The notes under the pieces are model-generated. The model had not been told where the DNA came from and did no database searches. It saw only the letters and a list, made by a program, of their open reading frames with translations. Shown piece by piece: positions 1-8,012 of a stretch of 11,921 nucleotides of DNA. The stretch spans positions 1 through 11,921 of the forward strand of contig SGPL01000788.1 in the NCBI GenBank assembly GCA_004802705.1, read 5' to 3'. Numbering within the stretch: the first letter of the stretch is position 1; every line of letters starts with the position of its first letter. The DNA is from Bondarzewia mesenterica. Taxonomy: Eukaryota > Basidiomycota > Agaricomycetes > Russulales > Bondarzewiaceae. Position numbers and translations under genes: made by a program.

Positions 1-256
1 TCATCAATAGTGAGGATGTTGAGAACGCTAAATGGAAACACTACTAACTGGAAGAGTGTAGAGGGCGCGCTCACAATTGATGTCAGAGTCAAATTCAGAT
101 ATGCGGAGGCGAGCAGAGCAACTTCGAGCCCCCAGACGGACCAAGCGGACTCGTCAAACAGGAAAATCCCGAAGCATTTGCGGCAATGCCGGCCAGTCGC
201 CGGCCGCGTCCGACGAATCAGCCTCTTCAGAATCAGCGCTCAGCGCTCAGCGCTGA
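1..256 (+). pseudogene. Decayed copy of the outer-arm gene, last exon only
   Basis: This is the left-arm counterpart of the open exon at 6091-5813. Fragments such as NWKSVEGALTIDVRVKF can be read on the plus strand, but the frame is broken. A short insertion near 29-33 shifts the frame, further small indels lie near 120-165, and about 25-30 nt present on the right are missing around 180. The right-arm frame stays open through the same interval, so the left copy is the damaged one. The 5' part lies outside the window. Function not recognised. Confidence 0.6.
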
Positions 257-569
257 GTCTCTGTGATCACTGATCAGTGCATACTCAGTAATTACTGGCC
301 AATCCTCCACGTTAACCTCCTCAAATTTTCAAATAATCCCTATCGAGTGATTTGTTTCATACACTGGGATCTATTACAGTAAGTAGTGCATTGCATTGAG
401 AATTTGAAATGCGAGGCCAATCCAACTTGATGGACGTGCCCATAATCTGTGCCATAATCCGCCTTTAATCGGGCACTTTATTCTTACTGTGAAGTCCCCT
501 AATGTACGATACATGCTTATGACTACTACAGGCCAGCAGCCCCAGTGCTCCCCGGTGTAGCTCAGAACC
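257..569 (+). other. Intergenic 5' region of the left F-box copy
   Basis: No gene was recognised here. The stretch is conserved with 5485-5812 on the other strand and must contain any promoter the F-box gene had. It starts with clustered copies of cagcgct (232-255) and a small palindromic stretch (tgatcactgatcagtg, about 263-278). No convincing TATA box was seen; an A/T-rich patch lies at 455-490. The 228-codon minus-strand frame at 374-1060 is antisense to the F-box exon and is not considered a gene. Confidence 0.5.
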
Positions 570-2393
570 ATGACATCCACTCCTTGCAAGCTCGACCTCC
601 TCGACCTACCACCCGAGATCCTAGAGGAAATCGTGACTGAAATACTGTCCCGAAAAACCCTCCTCGCCTTGTCCAAGTCTTCCAGATCTCTTGCCGCATT
701 GATCATTCCACACCACCTGCACTTCCGTGTCATTCGCGCGCCCATCTTTCGTTCGCACCTCTGGGAGCGCTTAGCGAGGGACGGACTGCATGCCGCCAAC
801 GTACGCTCACTGACCGTCCTAAAAGATGATAAAAACCTTTTAGATGGGTACTCCTTTCCTGAACAGATCCCGCCGTCTCTCGAGTCATCTTGAGAGACAG
901 GGGAAGAAGCTGGCAGGCCGGTCACATTGGCACAGGCTACCTGGGACGTTGAGATCGAGATTGAGACTACGCTTGTGTCTGCGCTCCGACGCATAGTGCA
1001 CTTGAACGATTTTGCATGGTACCATGTGCGCCCGCCAGTCCTTACCGGCGAGGATGACATATGGAGTACACTTCAGAGATTGGGCACGGTAAGAAATTTA
1101 GATATCCTCGACGTGCCGATCACCCCGAATAGAGATGGGTCGAAGAGGGGGATCATACTCTCTGATTCAGTCAGTTCCCTTTGTTCTCTCTGCGTGGAAG
1201 GTCTTTCAATGGTGTTTTTATTATTGTTTCCGTTCAGTTCTTGCGTCTCAGTGAGTTCACAACCCTCAAATTGCACTCGACAGCACTAAACCTGGACACT
1301 GAGCCTGACGTGACAACCCTCATCGACATGCTCGAGCATAATTGTCCTGATCTTGAGGTGAGCAGACAAGATCCGTTAATCTCCTGATGAGAAGATATCT
1401 ATTGAATGGGCCATTTAGTCTCTCTCTCTTTCTCTTGATCTCTGAAGTCACACCGCCTCTATCTCCCATCTCCTCTCACATGCGTCATGGCCCTGCCTGC
1501 ACACCCTCTGAATGACCGATGGTTTGGGATGTTCATCAGCGTCACTCGCACAATTTTTGAGGGCCCATTCGGGGATCGAGGAGCTCGCGCTCGGGTGCAT
1601 GCTGCCCGGATGTTCGTGGGAGGAATTTGGGAAGGTGCTGCACAGTACTGAAGGTGGCGGAGAAGAGAAGCCTATCCTGCCGTGCTTGAAAACTCTCCAA
1701 TGTTCCTCAGCCCAGGCCTCCGTGCTCCTCATGCGTCCAATCGAGACCCTCGAGACACTTTTGGGCGTAGAGGTGCACGATACGATTACGCTGGACCACT
1801 ATTTTGACCGAGACGACGAGTGGGCGGAGGAACACGCAGAGGATCCCGAAGAAGACGATAGAATCCCTATTCCCTCACGATGGAAAACCCAATTCCTTGC
1901 GCGGTTACGGGCGTGTCTGTCCATCAGGCATCTGAGTGTGATCCATCAGTCACACACTCGGCAGCTGGACATACTTGCGACAGTGACACCGCATCTAACA
2001 AGGCTGGATGTCACGGGTGGTGGGTCAGGACTCTCGTGGGATATTGTCAGTGATCCCCGAATATTATTGTGGCTTGAATGCTCATTTGAACTTCAGGATG
2101 AATGGTGTGCACTTTACATGCTATTTCCCTCTCTGCAAACCATCGCAGCTGGCCACCTTGTCTATCCCAGCCACTCACGGTACTTTCAGCACTGGATACA
2201 AAAGGACAATGACCATATCTAGAGACTTGCACGCGCTTACCCACAGTTGAAGGTGTTGGTGTACGGAGACTCAAAGGCTATTATCACCAGCTGAGAGGAG
2301 GGTAAGGATGGAGGGAACGTGAGATGGGTGCTCAGAAAAGTGAATGAGAGCGAAGAAGGGGAGGTCGAAGGGGAGGTCATCTATGGCTTCTGA
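570..2393 (+). pseudogene. F-box / leucine-rich-like protein gene, left copy, broken by nonsense codons
   Basis: The ATG at 570 opens a protein with an F-box-like N-terminus (LPPEILEEIVTEI, residues about 13-25). F-box proteins usually serve as substrate adaptors of SCF ubiquitin ligases; that role is inferred from the family. The rest has scattered leucine-rich stretches such as LGTVRNLDILDVP and HLTRLDVTG. Model: exon 1 570-1193, a 44-nt phase-0 intron 1194-1237, exon 2 1238-1357, intron from the GTGAGC donor at 1358, exon 3 from about 1449 to TGA 2391-2393. Four in-frame stops interrupt it: TGA 891-893, TGA 1509-1511, TAG 2220-2222 and TGA 2292-2294. The right copy has CGA, CGA, CAG and CGA at these places, so each fits a C-to-T change. 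The second intron's acceptor (aag ending at 1447) is one base out of phase. A functional full-length product is unlikely. Confidence 0.85.
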
Positions 2394-2677
2394 AGCAAGG
2401 CGAGTGCGGTAGACATGAAAACATCTCCTGATAGTTTCCAGCCTGCAGCGAAACTATACAAAGGCCTATAGATGCTACATAGATCCATGTGCACCTGACA
2501 TTCTCCTTGAAATTATTGACAGATGAGCCATTACCAACAAATGTAGAGGAAACGTACCTACAATTTTTAATTATTGCCGGCCAGCTTGACTCTCACGAAA
2601 ACCTGTTGCTGAAAAAGTGTACGGCAAATGGTCCCTTCTTCACTACCCCAGCGCTATGCATAAATGCGTAACTTGTC
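2394..2677 (+). other. Conserved tail downstream of the left F-box copy
   Basis: This stretch follows the F-box stop and is conserved in the right arm at 3346-3624. It probably holds the 3' UTR. A short frame is shared by both arms (left about 2523-2615), containing PLPTNVEE and AGQLDSHENLLLKK. A one-base difference in an A run (5 A here, 6 A on the right) makes the two frames diverge afterwards. It may be a relic of another gene. No start, domain or family was recognised. Confidence 0.4.
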
Positions 2678-2701
2678 TCGTTCATCAGACCCTGTCTCTC
2701 C

Positions 2702-2716
2702 GGAACCTTCTCAAAG
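2702..2716 (+). promoter_or_regulatory. Degenerate heat-shock-element-like motif
   Basis: GAA (2703-2705), TTC (2708-2710) and AAA (2713-2715) follow the five-base spacing of an HSF binding site, with the third unit decayed from GAA. The matching site in the other repeat copy is complete (8013-8027). HSF recognises alternating nGAAn units; whether this site is bound is unknown. Confidence 0.3.
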
Positions 2717-3091
2717 CCACGATCAAATCCCTCCCTCTCTCGTTCTTAGCGCCCATCTCTGTTTCCCCTGCAAAACTCTCCTGTATATATCCCACGCTTA
2801 GGCTTGCATTCAATCTCGTGCGCAGCGTCCGCTCCCCGCGAGCCGTTCATTTCTGATGAAAACACTAACTGGGCAGCAGGGGCCTCGTGGAGCGTGGAGC
2901 ACTGTACGGTCCTAGGTAGTGTCGGGACCTGCACACTGTTCGCGTTCTTCTCCGATTTTATTTCTTTCATTCTTAGTTCCTGGACTTCAGATGTGCGAAC
3001 AAAGTCGAGGTGCGAAACTCGACTCCGAAGCTTTTATCATTCTCTCTCGATCTAATATGCCCGATCATTCCCCCCCCCAATTGCGCACGCG

Positions 3092-3172
3092 ATGGCGATT
3101 GTGTATGTACTTACTGTGTGGACGAGGCATGCCGAAGTCGAAGCGCTATATTGTAGTTTTCTTTATAAGTAA
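3092..3172 (+). CDS. Possible short ORF (26 aa) in repeat R
   Basis: An ATG inside the best conserved block of repeat R opens a 26-codon frame starting MAIVYVLTVWTRHAEVE. The other repeat copy opens with the same frame, MAMVYVLTVRTRHAEFE, at 8332. The shared part covers about 17 codons. One of its nucleotide differences is silent (GCC/GCA); the others change one residue each (I/M, W/R, V/F). After that the two sequences diverge in both composition and length. It could be an upstream ORF, the first coding exon of a lost gene, or chance inside a conserved DNA element. The block also reads GTAAGT on the opposite strand and gtatgt on this one, so a splice-site role is possible. Confidence 0.2.
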   Translation: MAIVYVLTVWTRHAEVEALYCSFLYK

Positions 3173-3224
3173 AGAGAACTCACAGCTCACAGACTATTGT
3201 ACACCGCTTTGCTCGTGATCATAC

Positions 3225-3234
3225 ATATATAAAG
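3225..3234 (+). promoter_or_regulatory. TATA-like element at the end of repeat R
   Basis: The sequence catatataaag sits about 110 nt before the right arm begins. The other repeat copy ends with catacgtatatac at 8501-8512. If active on the plus strand it would drive transcription into the right arm, antisense to the F-box copy there. No matching coding start was found downstream. Confidence 0.3.
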
Positions 3235-3624
3235 ATTTGAGACTACACTATTACAAGACCACAACATCACAATCTAATCTGACTCAATACTAGATCATAT
3301 CTGAGCGTGTCTCCTGCACCATTCAAAACTTCTACGCACCCACAGGACAAGTTACGCGTTTGGATGGCGCTGGGGTAGTGAAGAAGGGACCATTTGCCGT
3401 ACACTTTTTTCAGCAACAAGTTTTCGTGAGAGTCAAGCTGGCCGGCAATAATCAAAATTTGTAGGTACATTTCCTCTACATTTGTTGGTAATGGCTCATT
3501 CATCGATGATCTCAGGGGGAATGTCAGGTGCGCATGGACCTATGTAGCGTCTATAGGCCTTTGTATGGTTTCGCTGCAGGCTGGAAACTATCAGCAGATA
3601 CTTTCATGACTACGGCACTCGCCT

Positions 3625-5484
3625 TCAGAAGCCATAGATGACCTCCCCTTCTTTGCTCTCATTCAATTTTCTGACGACCCATCTCACGTTCCCTCCATCC
3701 TTACCCTCCTCTCGGCTGGTGATAATAACCTTCCAGTCTCTGTCCACCAACACCTTCAACCGTGGGCAAGCGCGTGCAAGTCTCTGGATATGGTCATTGT
3801 TCTTCTGTTTCTTGTCCTGAAAGTACCGTGGGTCGAGATCGGTGAAAGAGTTGAGATCGGTGAAAAGGTTGAGATCGGTGAAATAGTTGAGATCGATGAA
3901 AGGACTGAGATCGATGAGGTGGCTGGCTGCGATGGTTTGCAGAGAGGGAAACAGCGTGTAAACTGCACACCATTCATCCTGAAGAAGTTCAAATGAGTAT
4001 TCGAACAGCAATAATATTCAGGGATCACTAACAATATCCCGCGGGAGTCCCGACGCATCACCCGTGACATCCAGCCTTGTTAGATGTGGTGTCGCCATTG
4101 CGAGTATGTCCAGCTGTCGAGTGTCTATTGAACAGATCAAACTCAGATGCCTGATGGACGGACACGCCCGTAACCGCGCAAGGAATTGGGTTTTCCATCG
4201 TGAGGGAATAGGGATGCTATCGTCTTCTTCGTGATCCTCTGCGTGATCCCCCGCCCACTCATCGTCCCAGTCAAAATAGTCCCTCAGCTTGATTGTATCG
4301 TGCACCTCCACGCCCGAAAGCATCTCGAGGGCTTCGATTGGACGCATGAGGAGCGCGGAGGCCTGGGCTGAGGAACATTGGAGAATTTTCAAGCGCAGCA
4401 GAATAGGCTTCTCTTCTCCGCCACCTTCAGTACCGTGCAACATCTGCCCGAATTCCTCCCATGGACATCCGGGCATCATGCGTCCGAGCGCGAGCTCCTC
4501 GATCCCCAGATGGGCCCTTAAGAATTGTGCGAGCGAGGCTGATGAACATCTCAAACCAATGGTGATTCGGAGGGTGTGCAGGCGGGGCCATGACGCATGT
4601 GAGAGGAGATGGGAGACAGAGACGGTGCAATGTCAGAGATAAAGAGAAAGAGAGAGAGACTAAATGGTTCATTCAATGGTTATCTTCTTATCGGGATCTT
4701 GGCTGCTCACCTCAAGATCAGGACAATTATGCTCGAGCATGTCGGTGAGGGGTGTCACGTCAGGCTCAACGTCCAGATTTAGTGCTGTCGAGTGCAGTTT
4801 GAGGGTTGTGAGCCCACTGAGACGCAAGAACTGAACGGAAACAATAATAAAAACACCGTTGAAAGACCTTCCACGCTGAGAGAACAAAGAGAACTGACTG
4901 AATCAGAGAAGATGATCCCTCTCTTCGACCCATCGCTATTCGCGGTGACCGGCATGTCGAGGATATCTAAATTCCTTACCGTGCCCAACCTCTGAAGTGT
5001 ACTCCATATGTCATTCTCGCCGGTAAGGACTGGCGAGGGCACATGATACCACGCAAACTCGTTCAAGCGCACCATGCGTTGGAGTGCAGACACAAGTGTA
5101 GTCTCGATCTCGGCAACCGAGGCGGCCTGTGTCCGTGCGATCGGCCAGCCAGCTTCTTCCCTCTCTCGAGATGACTCGGGAGACAGAGGGATCCGTTCAG
5201 GAAAAAAAGTACGCATCCTCAAAGTTGTTTTTTAGGACAGTCATTGAGCGCACGTTGGCAGCATGCAGTCCATCCCTCGCTAAGCGCTCCCAGAGGTGCG
5301 AGCGAAAGATGTGCGCGCGGATGACGCAGAAGTTCAGGTGGTGTGGAATGATCAATGCGGCAAGAGATCTGGAAGACTTGGACAAGGCGAGGAGGGTATT
5401 TCGGGACGGTATTTCGGTCACGATTTCCTCTAGGATCTCGGGTGGTAGGCTGAGGAGGTCGAGCTTGCAGGGAGTGGATGTCAT
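3625..5484 (-). pseudogene. F-box / leucine-rich-like protein gene, right copy, frameshift and nonsense
   Basis: Same gene as 570-2393, on the minus strand. The ATG at 5484 leads to an F-box-like N-terminus (LPPEILEEIVTEI). Model: exon 1 5484-4875, 44-nt intron 4874-4831, exon 2 4830-4711 (120 nt, as on the left), GTGAGC donor at 4710, exon 3 from about 4629 to TGA 3627-3625. Two lesions are clear. A run of seven A (5202-5208) has one more base than the left copy needs, shifting the frame after residue 94. A TGA at 4020-4018 replaces the CGA of the left copy. The intron-2 acceptor expected near 4630 reads gacat rather than an AG. Exon 3 carries a six-residue repeat (F-T/I-D-L core) coded by 3835-3924. 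The other four nonsense sites of the left copy are sense codons here. Confidence 0.85.
3835..3924. repeat. 18-bp coding minisatellite, five units
   Basis: Five tandem units start at 3835, 3853, 3871, 3889 and 3907, each opening with gagatcggtgaa or gagatcgatgaa. Read on the minus strand in the F-box frame they give repeats around FTDL or FIDL with a variable N-terminal residue pair. The left arm has only about one unit's length at the matching place, so the expansion (about 72 nt, in frame) came after the arms separated. The unit length being a multiple of three leaves the reading frame undisturbed. Confidence 0.9.
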
Positions 5485-5812
5485 GGTTCAGCTACGCCGG
5501 GGAGCACTGGGGCTGCTGGCCTGTAGTAGTCATAAGCATGTATCGTACATTAGGGGACTTCACAGTAAGAATAAAGTGCCCGATTAAAGGCAGATTATGG
5601 CGCATATTATGGGCACGTCCATCAAGCTTGTTGGATTAGCCTCGCATTTCAAATCCTCAATGCAATGCACTACTCACTGTAATAGATCCCAGTGTATGAA
5701 ACAAATCACCCGCTAATGGTTATTTGAGAATTTGAGGAGGTTAACGTGAGGGACTGGCCAGTAATTACTGAGTACTTATGCACTGATCAGTGATCGCAGA
5801 CAGAGCTGAGCG
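5485..5812 (-). other. Intergenic region between outer-arm gene and right F-box copy
   Basis: Counterpart of 257-569. No gene recognised. Both genes of the arm point the same way, so this stretch should hold the 3' end of the outer gene and the promoter of the F-box copy. The plus-strand frame covering 5129-5587 is antisense to the F-box exon and mirrors the same antisense frame in the left arm; it is regarded as a shadow. Confidence 0.5.
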
Positions 5813-6091
5813 CTAGTGAGCGCTGACTTTGAGGAGGCTTGCTTCGTCGGACGCGGCCGGCGACTGGCCGGCGTCGCCGCCAATGTTGGCAGTGACCTTC
5901 GTCGCAATGCCTCCGGATCTTCCTGTTAAGACGAGTCCGCTTGGTCCGTCTGAGGGCTCGAAGGCTCTGCCCGCCTCCGCATATCCGAATTTGACTCTGA
6001 CATCAATTGTGAGCGCGCCCTCTACACTCTTCCAGTTAGTAGGATTCCATTTCTCAACATCCTCACTATTGATGATGCCGTAGTTGCGCGT
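5813..6091 (-). CDS. Last exon of an unrecognised gene (92 codons plus stop)
   Basis: On the minus strand a frame is open from the TAA at about 6116 down to TAG 5815-5813. It includes NYGIINSEDVEKWNPTNW, then ALTIDVRVKFGYAEAGRAF and SGLVLTGRSGGIATKV, and looks like ordinary protein. It lacks an ATG, so it is probably an internal or last exon. A possible acceptor is tcaaag ending at 6092, with ACTAA about 18 nt upstream as a branch site. Part of the frame is repeated in the left arm, where it is broken. The exon spans the outer edge of the defined repeat (6075). I do not recognise the family; the glycine-rich beta-like pattern does not point to a specific fold. The product could also be a pseudogene fragment. 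Confidence 0.45.
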   Translation of the reverse strand, partial: TRNYGIINSEDVEKWNPTNWKSVEGALTIDVRVKFGYAEAGRAFEPSDGPSGLVLTGRSGGIATKVTANIGGDAGQSPAASDEASLLKVSAH

Positions 6092-6259
6092 CTTTGAGCG
6101 CAGGGGCCTTTAGTGATTTCACATTCGGTGGCTCGTCCCGCTGTCGCGATGATTCGTCGCGGATGTCTCAGAATGCGAACCAGTGCGAGGCCGCACACAT
6201 TCGATATCCGTGAAATTCTTATTTTTGCGAGACCACGCGTCCCGTCCAAGATTTCTCAC

Positions 6260-6541
6260 CACGAACTGAGATATTGCAAGAGCAGTGGGCTGCTGGCACC
6301 GTTGCATTTGGCGAGGCAATATGTTCGTGAGCGTTTCAATCCGTATTCTTTTGACCTTGAATGAATGAGCACAACTTAACATGTCCTCTCGTCGCAGAGC
6401 ACCGAAGCCGTTCCTCCTGTGGATCTCCCAGTGAATAAAAAGCGCTGCCGGTCTGTTCAAGTCTGGATCCACACCATCTTCGACCCTCTGATCATAGTGA
6501 TATTTCTGGGTTAATGCGAGCGCGGTTCCATGCCATATCGA
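6260..6541 (-). CDS. Candidate upstream exon of the same unrecognised gene
   Basis: A minus-strand frame is open from the TGA near 6585 to 6119 and includes QKYHYDQRVEDGVDPDLN and RPAALFIHWEI. At 6259 a GTGAGA donor lies in phase 0, and joining it to the phase-0 acceptor at 6092 would lead into the exon ending at 5813 through a 168-nt intron. There is no in-frame ATG before the upstream stop, so either another exon lies further up, where it would overlap the plus-strand gene at 6607, or the gene is 5'-truncated. Weakly supported; the frame could be open by chance. Confidence 0.25.
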
Positions 6542-6606
6542 CAAAACACCTTCAATGGGCCTTCTACATCACCTACTACGCCTCGTCGTCGACCTCTAAC
6601 TCGATT

Positions 6607-7245
6607 ATGGTCCAATTTCCCAGAGAAACATCTGGGTTTCTTTATTATAAACCGTCTACGACGTCGGTGTTGCTGGACGGCGAAATCCGCTTCCGTATTT
6701 CCAAGTCTTCAGATGCCTTCGACGAAGGCTCTGATTTATTGAAGCCCGACGGTTCCGTATGGAAGCTGGGGCTTTCTGGAGTTTTATATCACAAGAGCTA
6801 TAGCTCCCTTGCCGACTTGCTCCTGAAGGAAAACCCGTCCCTGAGATCCATCCCGCTCCAAGCCATCCTGGCCTATCGTCGTCGTATTGTTCGGACGCTC
6901 GATCCTCAACACATCACGGCTTCCGATTTCCACGACGTTTCGGGCTTATTGGCCCCGTTATATACTTTCGAACTTGAAGGATCAGATACGTCTTCCGAAC
7001 GGGCGTACGTCCCTTTCGAATCTGCAAAGCGGCTGCCATTTCCCCCCGGGACGCACGGGTTTCTTTATTATTTATCACCAAGTGGGGACATGACGGAGGG
7101 GCAGATTCGCTTCCGCATCACACAGGATTGCAGTCCGTCCAGTTTTGTAGGGGGGAGGGACCTCGTCTTCTCGGCTTGTTTACCATGGCATTTTCCACTC
7201 CGTCTGCTTCGTTGTTTCAATGGAGAGAGCGGAAATGCTTCCTGA
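6607..7245 (+). CDS. Hypothetical fungal protein with two GFLYY/IRFRI modules, second truncated
   Basis: The frame codes for 212 residues from the ATG at 6607; an upstream in-frame ATG at 6514 would add 31 residues, but the repeat homology begins right after 6607. Two modules are visible. The first, at residues about 3-60, has TSGFLYYKP, DGEIRFRIS, GSDLL and VWKLGL. The second, at about 142-201, has THGFLYYLS, EGQIRFRIT, GGRDL and PWHFPL. The first is followed by some 80 residues including SSLADLLLKENP, but the second stops 11 residues later at TGA 7243-7245, so the C-terminus looks cut short. I recall this GFLYY...IRFRI pattern from hypothetical Agaricomycete proteins, but know no function. 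No signal peptide, membrane segment or catalytic motif was seen. A single exon explains it. Confidence 0.7.
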   Translation: MVQFPRETSGFLYYKPSTTSVLLDGEIRFRISKSSDAFDEGSDLLKPDGSVWKLGLSGVLYHKSYSSLADLLLKENPSLRSIPLQAILAYRRRIVRTLDPQHITASDFHDVSGLLAPLYTFELEGSDTSSERAYVPFESAKRLPFPPGTHGFLYYLSPSGDMTEGQIRFRITQDCSPSSFVGGRDLVFSACLPWHFPLRLLRCFNGESGNAS

Positions 7246-8005
7246 GAGGATCGTTAGCAGAAGCGTCTGATGTTGCGACGCGATCATGAGAATACGATGT
7301 TGTATGTGAGTGTCTGCAATGTATTCGAAGCATTGACCAAACCACGAAGTATCTTTTACATACATACACACATTCCCATTTTTTTCCCCGGGCCGCTTCT
7401 TTCTTTCTTCTTTTGACCACAAGCAAGTGAGCTCTGCCGTGTACTCCCAATCTAATATACCCATGCCGCCGCCGTGACCTGCAACTTGGGAACTCGGAGG
7501 CTCAGGGAAGACTTCGCGAGGCCGCTTCTCTCCTGGTCCTTAGTTGACTCGGACCACTGTGGATTGGATTGAACTTGAGCTTGATGGTTGACAATTCTCT
7601 TCGCAGCATGTATGCGGATGGAAATAGTTGGTATGTTCTCCCCCCTCTCTTTCCCCACAAATTTTGAGAACAGGAACGCGGCGTATGCGCGGGCGCTGGC
7701 ACACCCATACCGGCACCCTTAAGCTTCATCGATTCATCGATAACTGACCTGTCCTCCCATACGGCCGCGGCGCACTGGAGTCCGCCTCCCGTCCGTGCCA
7801 CTCGTGTCCCCCTATCATATATCACGTTTCCAGGCTTTGCTCACGAATCGACGAACGAGTCCCACACAAAAAAACTGCATTGTCCCCCAAGCCAATCGCG
7901 AAAAAGGCAGACCACTTACTTATTGCAGTACCTTCCACGTTCTCTGCTCGATCGCCTGCTTTTGGCCTTTGGTGTGCTCCCGCGCGTGGCGAATCTCTCT
8001 CGTTC
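7246..8005 (+). other. 760-nt stretch without a recognisable gene
   Basis: This follows the two-module gene and must contain its 3' UTR. Frames of 94 and 107 codons on the minus strand (7464-7180, 7825-7502) have no recognisable domain and overlap other open frames. A splice-acceptor-like ttctcttcgcag ends at 7606 and a gtatgt donor-like site lies at 7631, which could bound a 24-nt micro-exon, but nothing joins to it convincingly. A small repeat, atcgattcatcgat, lies near 7728-7741. Confidence 0.4.
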
Positions 8006-8012
8006 TCTCTCC

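Larger units (their letters stand above)
1..2677 (+). repeat. Left arm of a large imperfect inverted repeat
   Basis: The plus strand here matches the reverse complement of 3346-6075 from end to end. Base 1 pairs with base 6075, and the inner end (acttgtc, to 2677) pairs with 3346. A hand count over the first 250 nt of the embedded F-box gene gives about 18 differences, roughly 93% identity; indels are scattered elsewhere. Because the match is already present at the first base, the arm probably continues outside the window. The arm holds the last exon of a decayed gene (about 1-256), an intergenic stretch, an F-box pseudogene (570-2393) and a downstream tail. Confidence 0.93.
2695..3235 (+). 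repeat. Dispersed repeat R, copy in the inverted-repeat spacer
   Basis: The segment aligns in the same orientation with 8006-8513, with many indels. Shared landmarks in order are ctctccggaaccttctc, gcgcccatctc, gtgcgcagcgtcc, cgctccccgc, gtggagcgtggagcact (catggagc in the other copy), ggacttca, a C tract, a 42-nt block (3091-3132) identical at 40 positions, and catacrtatata near the end. The indels are not multiples of three over most of the length, so it is mainly non-coding. It fills most of the 668-nt spacer between the arms and could be a transposed promoter/5' segment or a relic of an unclassified element. No terminal repeats or target-site duplication were identified. Confidence 0.7.
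3346..6075 (-). repeat. Right arm of the large imperfect inverted repeat
   Basis: This is the reverse complement of 1-2677, about 53 nt longer. The main source of the extra length is four more 18-bp units at 3835-3924, partly offset by small indels elsewhere. The inner boundary lies at gacaagttacgcgtt (3346 onward); sequence inside it (to 3141) has no counterpart in the left arm. The outer boundary cannot be fixed, because the left arm runs off the window at the equivalent base. Read on the minus strand it contains the last exon of an unknown gene (6091-5813), then the F-box copy (5484-3625), then the conserved tail. Confidence 0.93.

Noticed and set aside
374..1060. 228-codon minus-strand ORF
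   Set aside because: It is antisense to F-box exon 1, and a similar antisense frame appears in the right arm at 5129-5587 as a by-product of the same DNA. Its protein has no recognisable pattern, while the sense frame has the F-box motif.
3790..3996. Plus-strand ORF rich in VEIGE repeats
   Set aside because: This is the antisense reading of the 18-bp minisatellite in F-box exon 3.
7452..7825. Minus-strand ORFs of 68 and 107 codons
   Set aside because: No recognisable domains or splice context, and low-complexity composition; they overlap each other in different frames.
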